In this document: in pieces, positions 15,280-25,141 of the stretch | Layout of the letters: each line of letters begins with the position of its first letter | Position numbering within the stretch: position 1 is the first letter of the stretch | Assembly (NCBI RefSeq): GCF_016595795.1 | Contig: NZ_JAENHN010000066.1 | Coordinates: forward strand, 124,001-188,000 | Source of the DNA: Clostridium yunnanense | Lineage (GTDB): Bacteria; Bacillota; Clostridia; Clostridiales; Clostridiaceae | Reading direction: 5' to 3' | DNA length: 64,000 nt | The notes under the pieces: model-generated | What the model saw: only the letters and a program-made list of their open reading frames with translations | Database searches by the model: none | Told to the model about the DNA's origin: nothing | Made by a program: the position numbers and the translations under genes

Positions 15280-18200
15280 ATGATTAGAACTTTATATGTA
15301 GAAAAAAGACAAGGCTTTGATATCGAAGCAAAAGCACTACTAGAGGACTTCAAGACAAATTTAGGAATAAATACTATTAAAGAGGTGCGTTTAATAAATA
15401 AATATTCTTTCAATGAAGTTGAAAGTGAAGTTTATGAAAAAGCAAAGGCTATAATCTTTTCTGAACCTATGGTAGATAAAGTTTATGAAGACCAATTTCC
15501 TATTTCAGAAGGAGAAGCTGTTTTTGCAGTAGAATACCTTCCAGGCCAATATGATCAAAGAGCAGACTCAGCTGAGCAATGCTTTCAAATTCTTACAGCA
15601 GGAGATAAGCTTGAAATAAAGTCATCAAAGGTTGTATGCATTAGCGGTAATATAAGTGAAGATGAACTAAAAAAGATAAAGCAATATTACATAAATCCTG
15701 TTGATTCAAGAGAGGTAGATCCTCTATCTAAAGAGTTATTCTCGTCCTATGAAATTCCCAGTGAAGTTAAAAATATAGATAATTTTATAAATATGAATGA
15801 AGCTAAGTTAATCTCCCTTCATAAAGAATTAGGCTTAGCAATGACAATAGAAGATCTGTCACTAATAAAAGAATATTTCTCAGAGGAAAAAAGAGATCCA
15901 AGTATTACAGAGATAAAGGTTATAGACACTTATTGGTCAGATCATTGTAGACACACAACTTTCTTGACTTCAATAGAAAGTGTTGAAATAGAAGAAAGTA
16001 TCTATTCAAGTCCGATCCTAAAGAGTTTTAATAGATATAAAGAAGCGAGAGAACTTTTATATAAGAATAAAGATAAAGATATGACTTTAATGGATATAGC
16101 TGTAATAGCAATGAAAGAACTTAAGAGTAAAGGAATGCTTGAAGATCTAGATATTTCTGATGAGATAAATGCATGTTCTATAAAAGTAAAAGTTGAAACA
16201 GAAAAAGGTACTGAAGATTATCTAGTAATGTTTAAGAATGAAACCCACAATCATCCTACTGAAATAGAACCATTTGGTGGGGCAGCTACTTGTCTTGGCG
16301 GGGCAATCAGAGACCCACTATCAGGCAGAACCTATGTATATCAGGCCATGAGAGTTACTGGAAGTGGAGATCCTACAGTTTCTATAGAAAACACTTTAAA
16401 AGGGAAATTACCTCAAAGAAAGATAACTTTAGGGGCAGCACATGGGTATAGTTCTTATGGAAATCAAATAGGTCTTGCTACTGGACAGGTTAGTGAAATA
16501 TATGATGCTGGCTATGTTGCTAAGAGAATGGAAATCGGTGCAGTGATAGCGGCGGCGCCACTTAAGAATGTAAGAAGAGAAGAACCTGTAAAGGGAGATA
16601 TAATAATTCTTCTTGGTGGAAGAACAGGAAGAGATGGTTGTGGTGGAGCAACTGGATCATCTAAGGAGCATACAGTTGATTCAATAGAACAATGCGGAGC
16701 TGAAGTGCAGAAGGGAAATGCACCAACGGAAAGAAAATTACAAAGACTTTTTAGAAACCCAATGGTTTCTACTATGATAAAAAGATGTAATGATTTTGGT
16801 GCTGGTGGAGTTTCGGTAGCAATTGGAGAACTTTGCAGAGGTCTTGATATTAACCTAGATCTAGTACCTAAAAAGTATGAAGGTCTTGATGGAACAGAAC
16901 TAGCTATTTCAGAATCTCAGGAAAGAATGGCAGTAGTTGTTTCAAAAGAAGATGGACAAAAATTTGTTGAACTAGCTCTTGAGGAAAACTTAGAAGCAAC
17001 TATCGTAGCTGAAGTTACTGATCTTGAAAGAATGAGAATGTTTTGGAATGGTAAGAAGATTGTAGATTTATCAAGAGTCTTTTTAGATACAAACGGAGCA
17101 AAGCAAAGTACGGATGCTATATTAAAGGCACCTAAATCTGAACAAAATGTATTTAACGAAGAAAATGGTGAAAGCTTAAGGGAACAATGGATAGAAACTT
17201 TAAAGAGCTTAAATGTTGCATCACAAAAAGGTTTAGTTGAAAGATTTGACTCAACAATAGGAGCAGGAACTGTACTGATGCCTTTTGGAGGAAAGTATCA
17301 GCTTACTCCTGCCGAAGGGATGGCAGCTAAGATACCTACAGTGAACGGAGAAGCTGAAGAAGCAACTATAATGTCCTTTGGATTTAATCCTAAAATTGCT
17401 AAATGGAGTCCATACCACAGTGCCTATAATGCAGTGGTAGAATCTGTAGCAAAGATAGTTGCTTGTGGTGGTAAAAGTAAAAAGGTTTGGCTAACTTTCC
17501 AAGAGTACTTTGAAAGACTTGGTAAGAATCCTGAAAGGTGGGGAAAACCACTTGCAGCATTACTTGGAGCATATCAAGCTCAAATAGATTTAGGGATAGC
17601 GGCTATAGGTGGAAAAGATAGTATGTCTGGAAGTTTTGGAGAAATGGATGTACCACCTACTTTAGTATCCTTTGCAGTAGCAGTTGAAAAAGCGAAAAAT
17701 ATAATCTCTCCTGAGTTTAAGAAAATAAATTCTAAGGTAGTTTATGTTAGTGTAAGCAGAGATGAAAGCGAACTTATTAATATAGATGAATTTAAGAGAA
17801 ATATAGAAATAATTGAAAGATTAATTGAAGAGAAAAAAGTTATATCAGCATATTCCTTAAAAAATGGGGGCATTTGTGAAGGAATATCTAAGATGTGTTT
17901 CGGAAACAAAATTGGGGTTAGGCTTTCAGCATTAAGCAAAGAAGAACTTTTCAGTATTAACTATGGAACTTTTATACTTGAAGTTCCAGGTGGAGTGGAT
18001 ATTGTAAGTGAATTCAAAGGGGCTAGTTACAAGATTATTGGTGAAACAATAGAAGAAGAAGCAATTAAAGTTTTAGATGAAAGCTTTGACATCGATGAAC
18101 TTATATTACAGTGGGAAAGAAAATTAAGTAAAGTATTTAAGATTAAGACTGAAGAAGAAATTGAAAAGATAACTTCTATTTTGTATGAAAGCAATTATAA

Positions 18201-19023
18201 AAAGTCGCCTGCAATTAAAACTGCAAAGCCAAGAGTGCTAATACCTGTGTTCCCAGGTACAAACTGTGAATATGATTGTGCAAGAGCTTTTGAAAAAGAA
18301 GGTGCAGAAGTAAAACAATTAGTTCTGAAGAATCTTACGAAAGAAAGTCTTTTAGATTCTTTAGTGCAGATGGAAAAAGAGATACAAAATAGTCAAATTA
18401 TAATGCTTCCAGGAGGTTTTAGTGCTGGAGATGAACCGGATGGATCAGCAAAATTCATTGCTACAGTGTTTAGAAATGAAAGAATTAGTAATGCTGTGAT
18501 GGAACTTCTAAAAAACAGAGACGGGCTTATGTTAGGTATTTGTAATGGCTTCCAAGCGCTAGTGAAACTTGGGCTACTTCCATACGGAGAAATAATTAAT
18601 ATGGAAGAGGATATGGCTACCTTAACCTTTAATACTATAGGAAGACATATGAGTTCAATAGTAAATACTAAGGTAGTTTCAAAGCTGTCACCATGGTTCA
18701 ATGAAGTTAATTTAGCAGTCATTCATGCTGTTCCAATATCTCATGGTGAAGGAAGATTTGTTGCACCAGAGGAGCTTCTAACAGTGCTTCAAGCTAAGGG
18801 TCAAATAGCAACTCAATATGTGGATATGAATGGAGAAGCTACACTTAATATGCCATACAATCCAAATGGATCAATGCTTGCTATAGAAGGTATAACAAGT
18901 CCTGATGGAAGAATACTTGGTAAGATGGGGCATTCAGAAAGAATAGGTGACAACTTGTATAAAAACATTATTGGAGAGTTTGACCAAAAACTCTTCAAGT
19001 CTGGTGTGAATTACTTTAAATAG
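15280..19023 (+). CDS. purL: Phosphoribosylformylglycinamidine synthase, single-chain form
   Basis: The product is 1247 residues. It is the large fused FGAM synthase that combines the synthetase and glutaminase, so separate PurS and PurQ are not needed. It converts FGAR plus glutamine and ATP to FGAM in step 4 of purine synthesis. Visible marks are 'DTYWSDHCRHTTF' near residue 215, 'NETHNHPTEIEPFGGAATC' near 320, 'GGKDSMSG' near 782, and a C-terminal class I amidotransferase with nucleophile Cys in 'LGICNGFQALVKLG' and the His/Glu pair in 'ISHGEGRF'. The ATG at 15280 follows GGGAGG; the frame from 15262 is longer but swallows that site. It opens the purine operon. Confidence 0.95.
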   Translation: MIRTLYVEKRQGFDIEAKALLEDFKTNLGINTIKEVRLINKYSFNEVESEVYEKAKAIIFSEPMVDKVYEDQFPISEGEAVFAVEYLPGQYDQRADSAEQCFQILTAGDKLEIKSSKVVCISGNISEDELKKIKQYYINPVDSREVDPLSKELFSSYEIPSEVKNIDNFINMNEAKLISLHKELGLAMTIEDLSLIKEYFSEEKRDPSITEIKVIDTYWSDHCRHTTFLTSIESVEIEESIYSSPILKSFNRYKEARELLYKNKDKDMTLMDIAVIAMKELKSKGMLEDLDISDEINACSIKVKVETEKGTEDYLVMFKNETHNHPTEIEPFGGAATCLGGAIRDPLSGRTYVYQAMRVTGSGDPTVSIENTLKGKLPQRKITLGAAHGYSSYGNQIGLATGQVSEIYDAGYVAKRMEIGAVIAAAPLKNVRREEPVKGDIIILLGGRTGRDGCGGATGSSKEHTVDSIEQCGAEVQKGNAPTERKLQRLFRNPMVSTMIKRCNDFGAGGVSVAIGELCRGLDINLDLVPKKYEGLDGTELAISESQERMAVVVSKEDGQKFVELALEENLEATIVAEVTDLERMRMFWNGKKIVDLSRVFLDTNGAKQSTDAILKAPKSEQNVFNEENGESLREQWIETLKSLNVASQKGLVERFDSTIGAGTVLMPFGGKYQLTPAEGMAAKIPTVNGEAEEATIMSFGFNPKIAKWSPYHSAYNAVVESVAKIVACGGKSKKVWLTFQEYFERLGKNPERWGKPLAALLGAYQAQIDLGIAAIGGKDSMSGSFGEMDVPPTLVSFAVAVEKAKNIISPEFKKINSKVVYVSVSRDESELINIDEFKRNIEIIERLIEEKKVISAYSLKNGGICEGISKMCFGNKIGVRLSALSKEELFSINYGTFILEVPGGVDIVSEFKGASYKIIGETIEEEAIKVLDESFDIDELILQWERKLSKVFKIKTEEEIEKITSILYESNYKKSPAIKTAKPRVLIPVFPGTNCEYDCARAFEKEGAEVKQLVLKNLTKESLLDSLVQMEKEIQNSQIIMLPGGFSAGDEPDGSAKFIATVFRNERISNAVMELLKNRDGLMLGICNGFQALVKLGLLPYGEIINMEEDMATLTFNTIGRHMSSIVNTKVVSKLSPWFNEVNLAVIHAVPISHGEGRFVAPEELLTVLQAKGQIATQYVDMNGEATLNMPYNPNGSMLAIEGITSPDGRILGKMGHSERIGDNLYKNIIGEFDQKLFKSGVNYFK

Positions 19024-19027
19024 TGTT

Positions 19028-19226
19028 GAAATTTTATGTGCTCATACCTCCGATACTTTGATGAGCTACGCTGAGAATTAATATGATCTTCTCCAATGAA
19101 ATAGCTAAAATTGTATAACTCACTACGTTCGGACAATACAATTTCTTAACGCCATTTCATTTACGAAGATCATTTAATTCTAACAGCTCGCTCATAGAGT
19201 ATCTCCAGTATAAGCACATAAAATTC
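19028..19226. repeat. 199-bp imperfect long inverted repeat between purL and purE
   Basis: The two halves pair along nearly the whole length. The outer ends are GAAATTTTATGTGCTCATAC and GTATAAGCACATAAAATTC. The middle arms contain GATCTTC/GAAGATC and ATGAAAT/ATTTCAT, and the centre pairs AAATTGTA with TACAATTT around a 'CACTACGTTCGGACAA' loop. From memory, hairpins with this 'CGAACGTAGTGAG' loop recur between genes in clostridial genomes. A degenerate match to the loop may exist near 29898-29920. It may stabilise or separate the purL and purE parts of the transcript. Confidence 0.75.
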
Positions 19227-19368
19227 GTTACTAATTTAAATAGAACGAGGGAAGATGAAAAAATCAAACTCAGAAAAGTTTTAAGCGCTGAACCTGATAG
19301 TGCTATTAAATATTATGATTGTAATGATTTAATGATAAAAATAATTTTATGTTAAGTGGAGGTATAAG

Positions 19369-19848
19369 ATGAAAGTAGCAATTTTCTTTGGTTCAAAATC
19401 AGATACTGATGTAATGAAGGGAGCAGCTAATGCTCTTAAGGAGTTTGGAGTGGAGTATAAGGCTTTTGTGTTATCTGCTCATAGAGTTCCTGAAAAACTT
19501 ATGGAAACTCTACATGAAATAGATGAACAAGGTTTTGAGGTAATCATTGCTGGTGCTGGACTTGCAGCACACTTGCCAGGAGTTATAGCATCACATACAA
19601 CAATGCCTGTAATAGGAGTACCTGTAAACGCAGCAATAAATGGTTTAGATGCTCTTTATTCAATAGTTCAAATGCCTAAATCAATACCAGTAGCAACAGT
19701 TGGAATAAATAACAGCTATAATGCAGGGATGCTTGCAGTACAGATGCTTTCATTAAAATATCCTGAGCTTAAAGAAAAGCTAATAAATTTCCGTAAAGAT
19801 ATGAAAGAAAAATTTATAAAAGAAAATGGAGAAGGAGTGGAACTATAA
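19369..19848 (+). CDS. purE: N5-carboxyaminoimidazole ribonucleotide mutase / AIR carboxylase, catalytic subunit
   Basis: The product is 159 residues. It has the PurE phosphate loop '[15 protein letters not shown]' at the N-terminus, 'LSAHRVPE' near residue 40 and '[11 protein letters not shown]' near 65. It makes CAIR, step 6 of the pathway. No purK gene is in the operon, so either purK lies elsewhere or the enzyme carboxylates AIR directly; the sequence alone does not let me choose. It starts after a GGAGG-type site 345 bp behind purL. Its stop overlaps the purC start (TAATG), which implies translational coupling. Confidence 0.93.
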   Translation: MKVAIFFGSKSDTDVMKGAANALKEFGVEYKAFVLSAHRVPEKLMETLHEIDEQGFEVIIAGAGLAAHLPGVIASHTTMPVIGVPVNAAINGLDALYSIVQMPKSIPVATVGINNSYNAGMLAVQMLSLKYPELKEKLINFRKDMKEKFIKENGEGVEL

Positions 19849-20552
19849 TGGAAAAAAGAGAAATGATGTATGAAGGAAAAGCAAAGAAAATATACGCAAC
19901 TGATAAGGCTGATGAGGTAATAGTTTATTATAAAGATGATGCAACAGCGTTTAACGGAGAGAAGAAAGGGCAAATAGAAGATAAAGGTGTGTTAAACAAT
20001 GCAATAACTTCAGTGCTTTTTGAACTTCTTGAAAAAGAGGGCGTTAAGACTCACTTTATAGAAAAGTTAAGTGAAAGAGAACAACTTTGCAGAAAGGTTG
20101 AAATAGTACCTCTTGAAGTTATCGTTAGAAATGTAGCAGCTGGAAGTATGGCTAAGAGACTTGGTCTTGAAGAAGGTTTTGCTCTTAAGACTACCGTTTT
20201 TGAAATCTGTTTAAAGGATGATTCATTAGGAGATCCACTAATAAATGATTTTCATGCAGTAGGAATTGGCGCGGCTACCTTTGAAGAATTAAAAGCAATG
20301 TATGAAATAACTGCAAAGGTTAATGAAGTATTAAAAGCATTCTTCTTAAAGCAGAACATAAAGTTAATAGATTTCAAATTAGAGTTTGGAAGATTTAACG
20401 GAGAAATAATACTAGCTGATGAAATATCACCAGACACTTGCAGATTCTGGGATGCAACTACTAATGAAAAGCTAGATAAAGATAGATTTAGAAGAGATCT
20501 TGGCAATGTTAAAGATGCATATGTAGAAATACTTAATAGAATTAACCAGTAA
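19848..20552 (+). CDS. purC: SAICAR synthase
   Basis: The product is 234 residues, the normal length for stand-alone PurC. It shows '[12 protein letters not shown]' near residue 8, 'FNGEKKG', '[19 protein letters not shown]' near 85, '[10 protein letters not shown]' near 175 and '[12 protein letters not shown]' near 193. It condenses CAIR with aspartate using ATP. It overlaps purE by one base and lies 21 bp before purF within the purine operon. Confidence 0.95.
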   Translation: MEKREMMYEGKAKKIYATDKADEVIVYYKDDATAFNGEKKGQIEDKGVLNNAITSVLFELLEKEGVKTHFIEKLSEREQLCRKVEIVPLEVIVRNVAAGSMAKRLGLEEGFALKTTVFEICLKDDSLGDPLINDFHAVGIGAATFEELKAMYEITAKVNEVLKAFFLKQNIKLIDFKLEFGRFNGEIILADEISPDTCRFWDATTNEKLDKDRFRRDLGNVKDAYVEILNRINQ

Positions 20553-20573
20553 TTATTAGAAAGGAATCTGATT

Positions 20574-21983
20574 ATGAGAATAGAGCCAATAGAAGATAAG
20601 TTTAAAGAAGAATGTGGAGTATTTGGAGTATTTTCCAAGAATGACTTAGATGTAGCAAGAATCACATACTATGGACTTTATGCATTACAACACAGAGGAC
20701 AAGAGAGTGCGGGTATTGCAGTTTCTGATGGTGAAAATTTAAAGTATCATAAAGACTTAGGTCTTATAACTGAAGCTTTTAAAGAAAGGCACCTAGAGGA
20801 ACTAAAGGGACATATAGCAATTGGACACGTTAGATATTCAACTACAGGATCTACTAATGTGGAAAATGCACAACCACTTTTAAGCTCATACAAGCTTGGC
20901 TCTATTGCCATAGCACATAACGGAAATCTGGTTAATGCAGATGTGCTTAGAGAACTTCTAGAAGATTCTGGTCATGTATTTCATACGTCAATAGACTCAG
21001 AAGTAATTATAAGCTTAATAGCTAGAGGAGCGAAAAGAGGAATAGAAAGAGCAATAGCAGATGCAGTTCAAACCATAAAAGGTTCTTTTGCTTTAGTTAT
21101 GATGACTAAGGATAAGCTGATAGGTGTTAGAGATTCTAATGGAATAAGACCTTTATGTATTGGAAGAATTGGTGACAGCTATATATTAGCCTCTGAGAGC
21201 TGTGCTTTAGATACTGTTGGAGCTGAATTTGTAAGGGATGTGGAACCAGCAGAAATTGTAATAATAGATGAACACGGTATTGAAAGTGTAAAATATTCAG
21301 AACAAACTCAGTGCGAAACTTGTGTGTTTGAGTATATCTATTTTGCAAGACCAGACAGCACAATAGACGGCATAAATGTGCATCAATCAAGAATTAAAGT
21401 AGGAGAAATGTTATTCAAAGAATCTCAGGTTGACGCTGATATTGTAATAGGTGTTCCTGATTCTGGAATCTCCGCTGCAATTGGATATTCGAGGGCTTCG
21501 GGTATTCCTTATGAAACAGGTTTTGTGAAGAATAAGTATGTTGGAAGAACCTTTATAACACCAAATCAAGAGATGAGAGAGAGAGCAGTATCAGTAAAAC
21601 TTAATCCATTAAAAGTAAATGTAGAAGGTAAAAGAGTAATTCTTATTGATGATTCAATAGTTAGAGGAACAACTTCAAGACATCTTGTTGAAGCTCTTAG
21701 AAAAGCAGGAGCTACAGAAGTTCACTTTAGAGTTGCATCACCAGTAGTAAAATTTCCATGCTACTTTGGAATAGATATATCTTATAGAAAAGAATTAATT
21801 GGTTCAGATAGAACAGTTGAAGAAATAAATGAGGTAATTGGTGCAGATTCCCTATCTTATATCTCTTTAGAAGGTTTATTAAGGTGTTTTGGAGAAAAGA
21901 AGGGGTATTGTTTAGGCTGCTTTAATGGAGTTTATCCAGTATCAACCCCAATAGAAACAGCAAAAGATCATCTTGAAAGGTAG
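20574..21983 (+). CDS. purF: Amidophosphoribosyltransferase
   Basis: The product is 469 residues. It catalyses the committed step, PRPP plus glutamine to phosphoribosylamine. It is the Bacillus-type enzyme: a 13-residue propeptide precedes the N-terminal nucleophile Cys14 ('CGVFGVF'), and 'YALQHRGQESAGI' follows. The PRPP loop is 'VILIDDSIVRGTTSRHL'. Cysteines at 'CETCVFEYIYFARP', 'KFPCYFGIDI' and 'YCLGCF' match the 4Fe-4S ligands of that type, which makes it oxygen-sensitive. It is followed within 7 bp by purM. Confidence 0.95.
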   Translation: MRIEPIEDKFKEECGVFGVFSKNDLDVARITYYGLYALQHRGQESAGIAVSDGENLKYHKDLGLITEAFKERHLEELKGHIAIGHVRYSTTGSTNVENAQPLLSSYKLGSIAIAHNGNLVNADVLRELLEDSGHVFHTSIDSEVIISLIARGAKRGIERAIADAVQTIKGSFALVMMTKDKLIGVRDSNGIRPLCIGRIGDSYILASESCALDTVGAEFVRDVEPAEIVIIDEHGIESVKYSEQTQCETCVFEYIYFARPDSTIDGINVHQSRIKVGEMLFKESQVDADIVIGVPDSGISAAIGYSRASGIPYETGFVKNKYVGRTFITPNQEMRERAVSVKLNPLKVNVEGKRVILIDDSIVRGTTSRHLVEALRKAGATEVHFRVASPVVKFPCYFGIDISYRKELIGSDRTVEEINEVIGADSLSYISLEGLLRCFGEKKGYCLGCFNGVYPVSTPIETAKDHLER

Positions 21984-21990
21984 TGAAGAA

Positions 21991-22992
21991 ATGTTAACAT
22001 ACAAACAAGCGGGAGTAGATATCGAAGAAGGATATAAATCCGTTAAACTTATAAAAGAGTATGCAAGCAGAACTTTATCAAAATATGTCTTAAATGGACT
22101 TGGAAGCTTTGCTGGAATGGTAGAACTTCCAGAAGGTTATAAAAAACCTGTACTAGTTTCAGGAACAGATGGAGTTGGTACAAAACTTGATATAGCTTTT
22201 AAGACAAAGAAGTATGATACTGTAGGAATAGACTGCGTTGCTATGTGTGTAAATGATATATTATGTCATGGTGCAAAGCCACTATTTTTCCTAGATTATA
22301 TAGCTTGCGGTAAACTTGAGGCAGAAGTAGCTTCAGATTTAGTAAAAGGTGTATCTGAAGGATGTCTTCAAGGTGATTGTTCCCTAGTTGGTGGTGAAAC
22401 AGCAGAAATGCCTGGCTTCTATAAAGAAGGCGAATATGATGTAGCAGGATTTGCAGTAGGAATTGTAGATAAAGATAAGATAATAAACGGAAGTACCATA
22501 GAAGAAGGAAATGTTTTAATAGGATTAGCTTCTTCAGGAATACATTCTAATGGATTTTCTTTAGTAAGAAAAATATTTACTGATTTAAATGAAGAGTTTG
22601 ATGGAAGACCAGTATGGGAAACTTTAATTGAACCTACTAAGATATATGTAAAACCAGTGATGAAGGTCTTAGAAAGTTATGATATAAAAGGAATGGCACA
22701 CATAACTGGCGGAGGCTTTATAGAAAATGTTCCAAGAATGTTTGGAGATAGAGAACTTACTGCTGTAATTAATAAGAATAGCTATCCTCTTCCAAATATT
22801 TTTCAGGAAATAATAAAAAGAGGCGTTGAAAAGGAACATATGTACAATACGTTCAACATGGGAATAGGCTTTATACTAGCAGTAGATAAAAAAGATAAAG
22901 ATGCTGTGATTGAGCTTTTAACATCTCAAGGTGAAAGCGCTTATGAGATAGGATATGTTAAGAACGGAGGTACAGGAATTTGTTTAGAATAG
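21991..22992 (+). CDS. purM: AIR synthetase
   Basis: The product is 333 residues. It closes the imidazole ring of FGAM to AIR using ATP. The family signatures are visible: 'YKQAGVDIEEGYKSV' at the N-terminus, 'VSGTDGVGTKLDIAF' near residue 55, 'CVNDILCHGAKPLFFLDY' near 85 and 'HITGGGFIENVPR' near 235. The ATG at 21991 has a GGTAGTGAAG site; the open frame extends to 21973 inside purF. The 3' end overlaps the purN start by 13 bp. Confidence 0.94.
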   Translation: MLTYKQAGVDIEEGYKSVKLIKEYASRTLSKYVLNGLGSFAGMVELPEGYKKPVLVSGTDGVGTKLDIAFKTKKYDTVGIDCVAMCVNDILCHGAKPLFFLDYIACGKLEAEVASDLVKGVSEGCLQGDCSLVGGETAEMPGFYKEGEYDVAGFAVGIVDKDKIINGSTIEEGNVLIGLASSGIHSNGFSLVRKIFTDLNEEFDGRPVWETLIEPTKIYVKPVMKVLESYDIKGMAHITGGGFIENVPRMFGDRELTAVINKNSYPLPNIFQEIIKRGVEKEHMYNTFNMGIGFILAVDKKDKDAVIELLTSQGESAYEIGYVKNGGTGICLE

Positions 22993-23591
22993 CAGTGTTA
23001 GTTTCAGGTGGAGGAAGTAATCTTGGTTCTATAATTGATAGTATTGAGGCAGGATACTTAAACTGCTCCATTGAGGCTGTTATCTCTGATAAAAAAGATG
23101 CCTTCGCTTTAACAAGGGCAAAGGAAAAAAATATCTCTGCATATGTAGTAGATAAGAGGGAATTTGGATCTGAATCTTCAAATAGGATATTAGAGCTTTT
23201 AAGAGATAAGGTAGATTTAGTTGTGCTTGCAGGATACTTATCCATTTTAAGCGGAGATTTGCTGAGATACTTTAAAGACAGGATAATAAATATCCATCCT
23301 TCTCTTATTCCAGCATTTTCAGGAGCTGGAATGTATGGGATAAAAGTTCACCAGGCTGCTATTAAAAAAGGAGTTAGATTTTCAGGCTGTACAGTACATT
23401 TTGTAAATGAAGAGGTTGATGGGGGAGAGATACTTCTTCAAGAGGTGGTTGAAGTTCATGAAGAGGATGAACCAAAAACACTTCAAGAAAGAATTCTTGT
23501 AAAAGAGCATGAGATTTTACCTAAAGCTATAAAACTTATAAGTGAAGGAAAAGTTATAATAAAAGATGGAAAAACTTTTATTACTGAATAG
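22980..23591 (+). CDS. purN: Phosphoribosylglycinamide formyltransferase
   Basis: The product is 203 residues and transfers the formyl group of 10-formyl-THF to GAR. It has 'RIAVLVSGGGSNLGS' at the N-terminus, the catalytic region 'IINIHPSLIPAFSG' near residue 105 and 'GCTVHFVNEEVDGGEIL' near 138. It starts with TTG inside the end of purM, behind a CGGAGG site, which implies coupled translation. All residues expected for the active site (Asn, His, Asp) appear present. Confidence 0.93.
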   Translation: MFRIAVLVSGGGSNLGSIIDSIEAGYLNCSIEAVISDKKDAFALTRAKEKNISAYVVDKREFGSESSNRILELLRDKVDLVVLAGYLSILSGDLLRYFKDRIINIHPSLIPAFSGAGMYGIKVHQAAIKKGVRFSGCTVHFVNEEVDGGEILLQEVVEVHEEDEPKTLQERILVKEHEILPKAIKLISEGKVIIKDGKTFITE

Positions 23592-23615
23592 GTTTAATTC
23601 TAAGGAGGTTTTTTA

Positions 23616-25121
23616 ATGATAAAAAGAGCTTTGTTAAGCGTATATGATAAAACTGGCATACTTGATTTTGCTAAGTTTCTTGTAAAGAACGATGTAGAGA
23701 TAATATCTTCTGGAGGTACTTACAAATATCTTTTAGAAAATGGTGTATCTGTCAAGGAAATAGCTGAGATTACAAAAGCACCTGAGATGCTTGATGGAAG
23801 AGTTAAGACTCTTCATCCAGTGATTCATGGAGGAATTTTAGCTATAAGAGACAACGAAGAACATATGAACACTATAAAAGAAAGAGGAATAGATACTATA
23901 GATTTAGTAGTTGTTAACTTGTATCCTTTCTTTGAAAAGGTAAAAGAAGATTTAAGCTTTGAAGAAAAGGTTGAATTTATAGATATCGGTGGTCCTACAA
24001 TGCTTAGAGCAGCAGCAAAGAACTTTAAAGATGTTGTAGTGATAAGCAATATAGAAGATTACAGCAAGGTTCAAGAAGAAATTGAGCAAAGTGAAGATGT
24101 AAGTTTAAAAACAAGGAAAGTACTAGCTGGTAAAGTATTTAATCTTATGAGCGCTTATGATGGAGCTATTAGTAACTTTTTACTTGAAGGAGAAGAAGAG
24201 TATCCAGAATATCTTTCGATTTCTTACAAGAAGAAACAAGAACTAAGATATGGTGAAAATCCTCATCAAAGTGCTGCTTACTACTCAAACAATGAAATAG
24301 ATGGGGCTATGAATACCTTTGAAGTACTTAATGGAAAAGAGCTTTCTTATAACAACTTAAAGGATCTTGATATAGCTTGGAAGGTTGTAAATGAATTTGA
24401 TGAAATAGTTACTTGTGGGTTAAAGCATAATACACCTTGTGGAGTAGCTATTGGAGAAACTGTTTATGATAGTTATATGAAAGCCTATGAGTGTGATCCT
24501 ACTTCGATCTTTGGTGGTATAGTTGCAGTAAACAGAAAGTTAGACAAAGCTACAGCAGAAGAGATGAGTAAGATATTCTTAGAAGTAGTAGCAGCACCAG
24601 AATTTGATGAAGAGGCTTTAGAAGTTTTAAGAAAAAAGAAAAACTTAAGAGTGATCAAGGTAAATTCCTCTCCAAAGGCTAAGAATTATATGGTTACAGT
24701 AGATGGCGGAATATTAGTACAAGAAGAAGATAAGAAGCTTATAGAGGAATTAAAAGTAGTTACTGAAAACACCCCATCCGAAACAGAAATGAAGGATATG
24801 ATTTTTGGTATGAAGGTAGTAAAGTATGTTAAATCAAATGCAATTGTTGTAATAAATGATGGAAAAGCAGTGGGAATAGGTGGAGGTCAAGTTAATAGAA
24901 TATGGCCTACAATAGATGCTTTAAAGAGGGGAACAGGAGCTACAGTTCTTGCGTCAGATGCTTTCTTCCCATTTGGTGATGTAGTAGAAGAAGCTTCAAA
25001 ATACGATATAAAGGCAATTATTCAACCAGGTGGATCTGTTAGAGATCAAGAATCCATAGATCAGTGCAACAAACATGGTATAAGCATGGTGTTCACTGGA
25101 ATAAGACATTTCAAACACTAA
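23616..25121 (+). CDS. purH: Bifunctional AICAR transformylase / IMP cyclohydrolase
   Basis: The product is 501 residues and carries out the last two steps to IMP. The N-terminal IMP cyclohydrolase domain (about 1-190) has '[15 protein letters not shown]', '[10 protein letters not shown]' and '[18 protein letters not shown]'. The C-terminal transformylase domain has '[14 protein letters not shown]' near residue 210, '[11 protein letters not shown]' near 269 and '[20 protein letters not shown]' at the end. It starts behind an AAGGAGG site 24 bp after purN. Confidence 0.95.
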   Translation: MIKRALLSVYDKTGILDFAKFLVKNDVEIISSGGTYKYLLENGVSVKEIAEITKAPEMLDGRVKTLHPVIHGGILAIRDNEEHMNTIKERGIDTIDLVVVNLYPFFEKVKEDLSFEEKVEFIDIGGPTMLRAAAKNFKDVVVISNIEDYSKVQEEIEQSEDVSLKTRKVLAGKVFNLMSAYDGAISNFLLEGEEEYPEYLSISYKKKQELRYGENPHQSAAYYSNNEIDGAMNTFEVLNGKELSYNNLKDLDIAWKVVNEFDEIVTCGLKHNTPCGVAIGETVYDSYMKAYECDPTSIFGGIVAVNRKLDKATAEEMSKIFLEVVAAPEFDEEALEVLRKKKNLRVIKVNSSPKAKNYMVTVDGGILVQEEDKKLIEELKVVTENTPSETEMKDMIFGMKVVKYVKSNAIVVINDGKAVGIGGGQVNRIWPTIDALKRGTGATVLASDAFFPFGDVVEEASKYDIKAIIQPGGSVRDQESIDQCNKHGISMVFTGIRHFKH

Positions 25122-25141
25122 GATAGATGGAGTGATTATTG

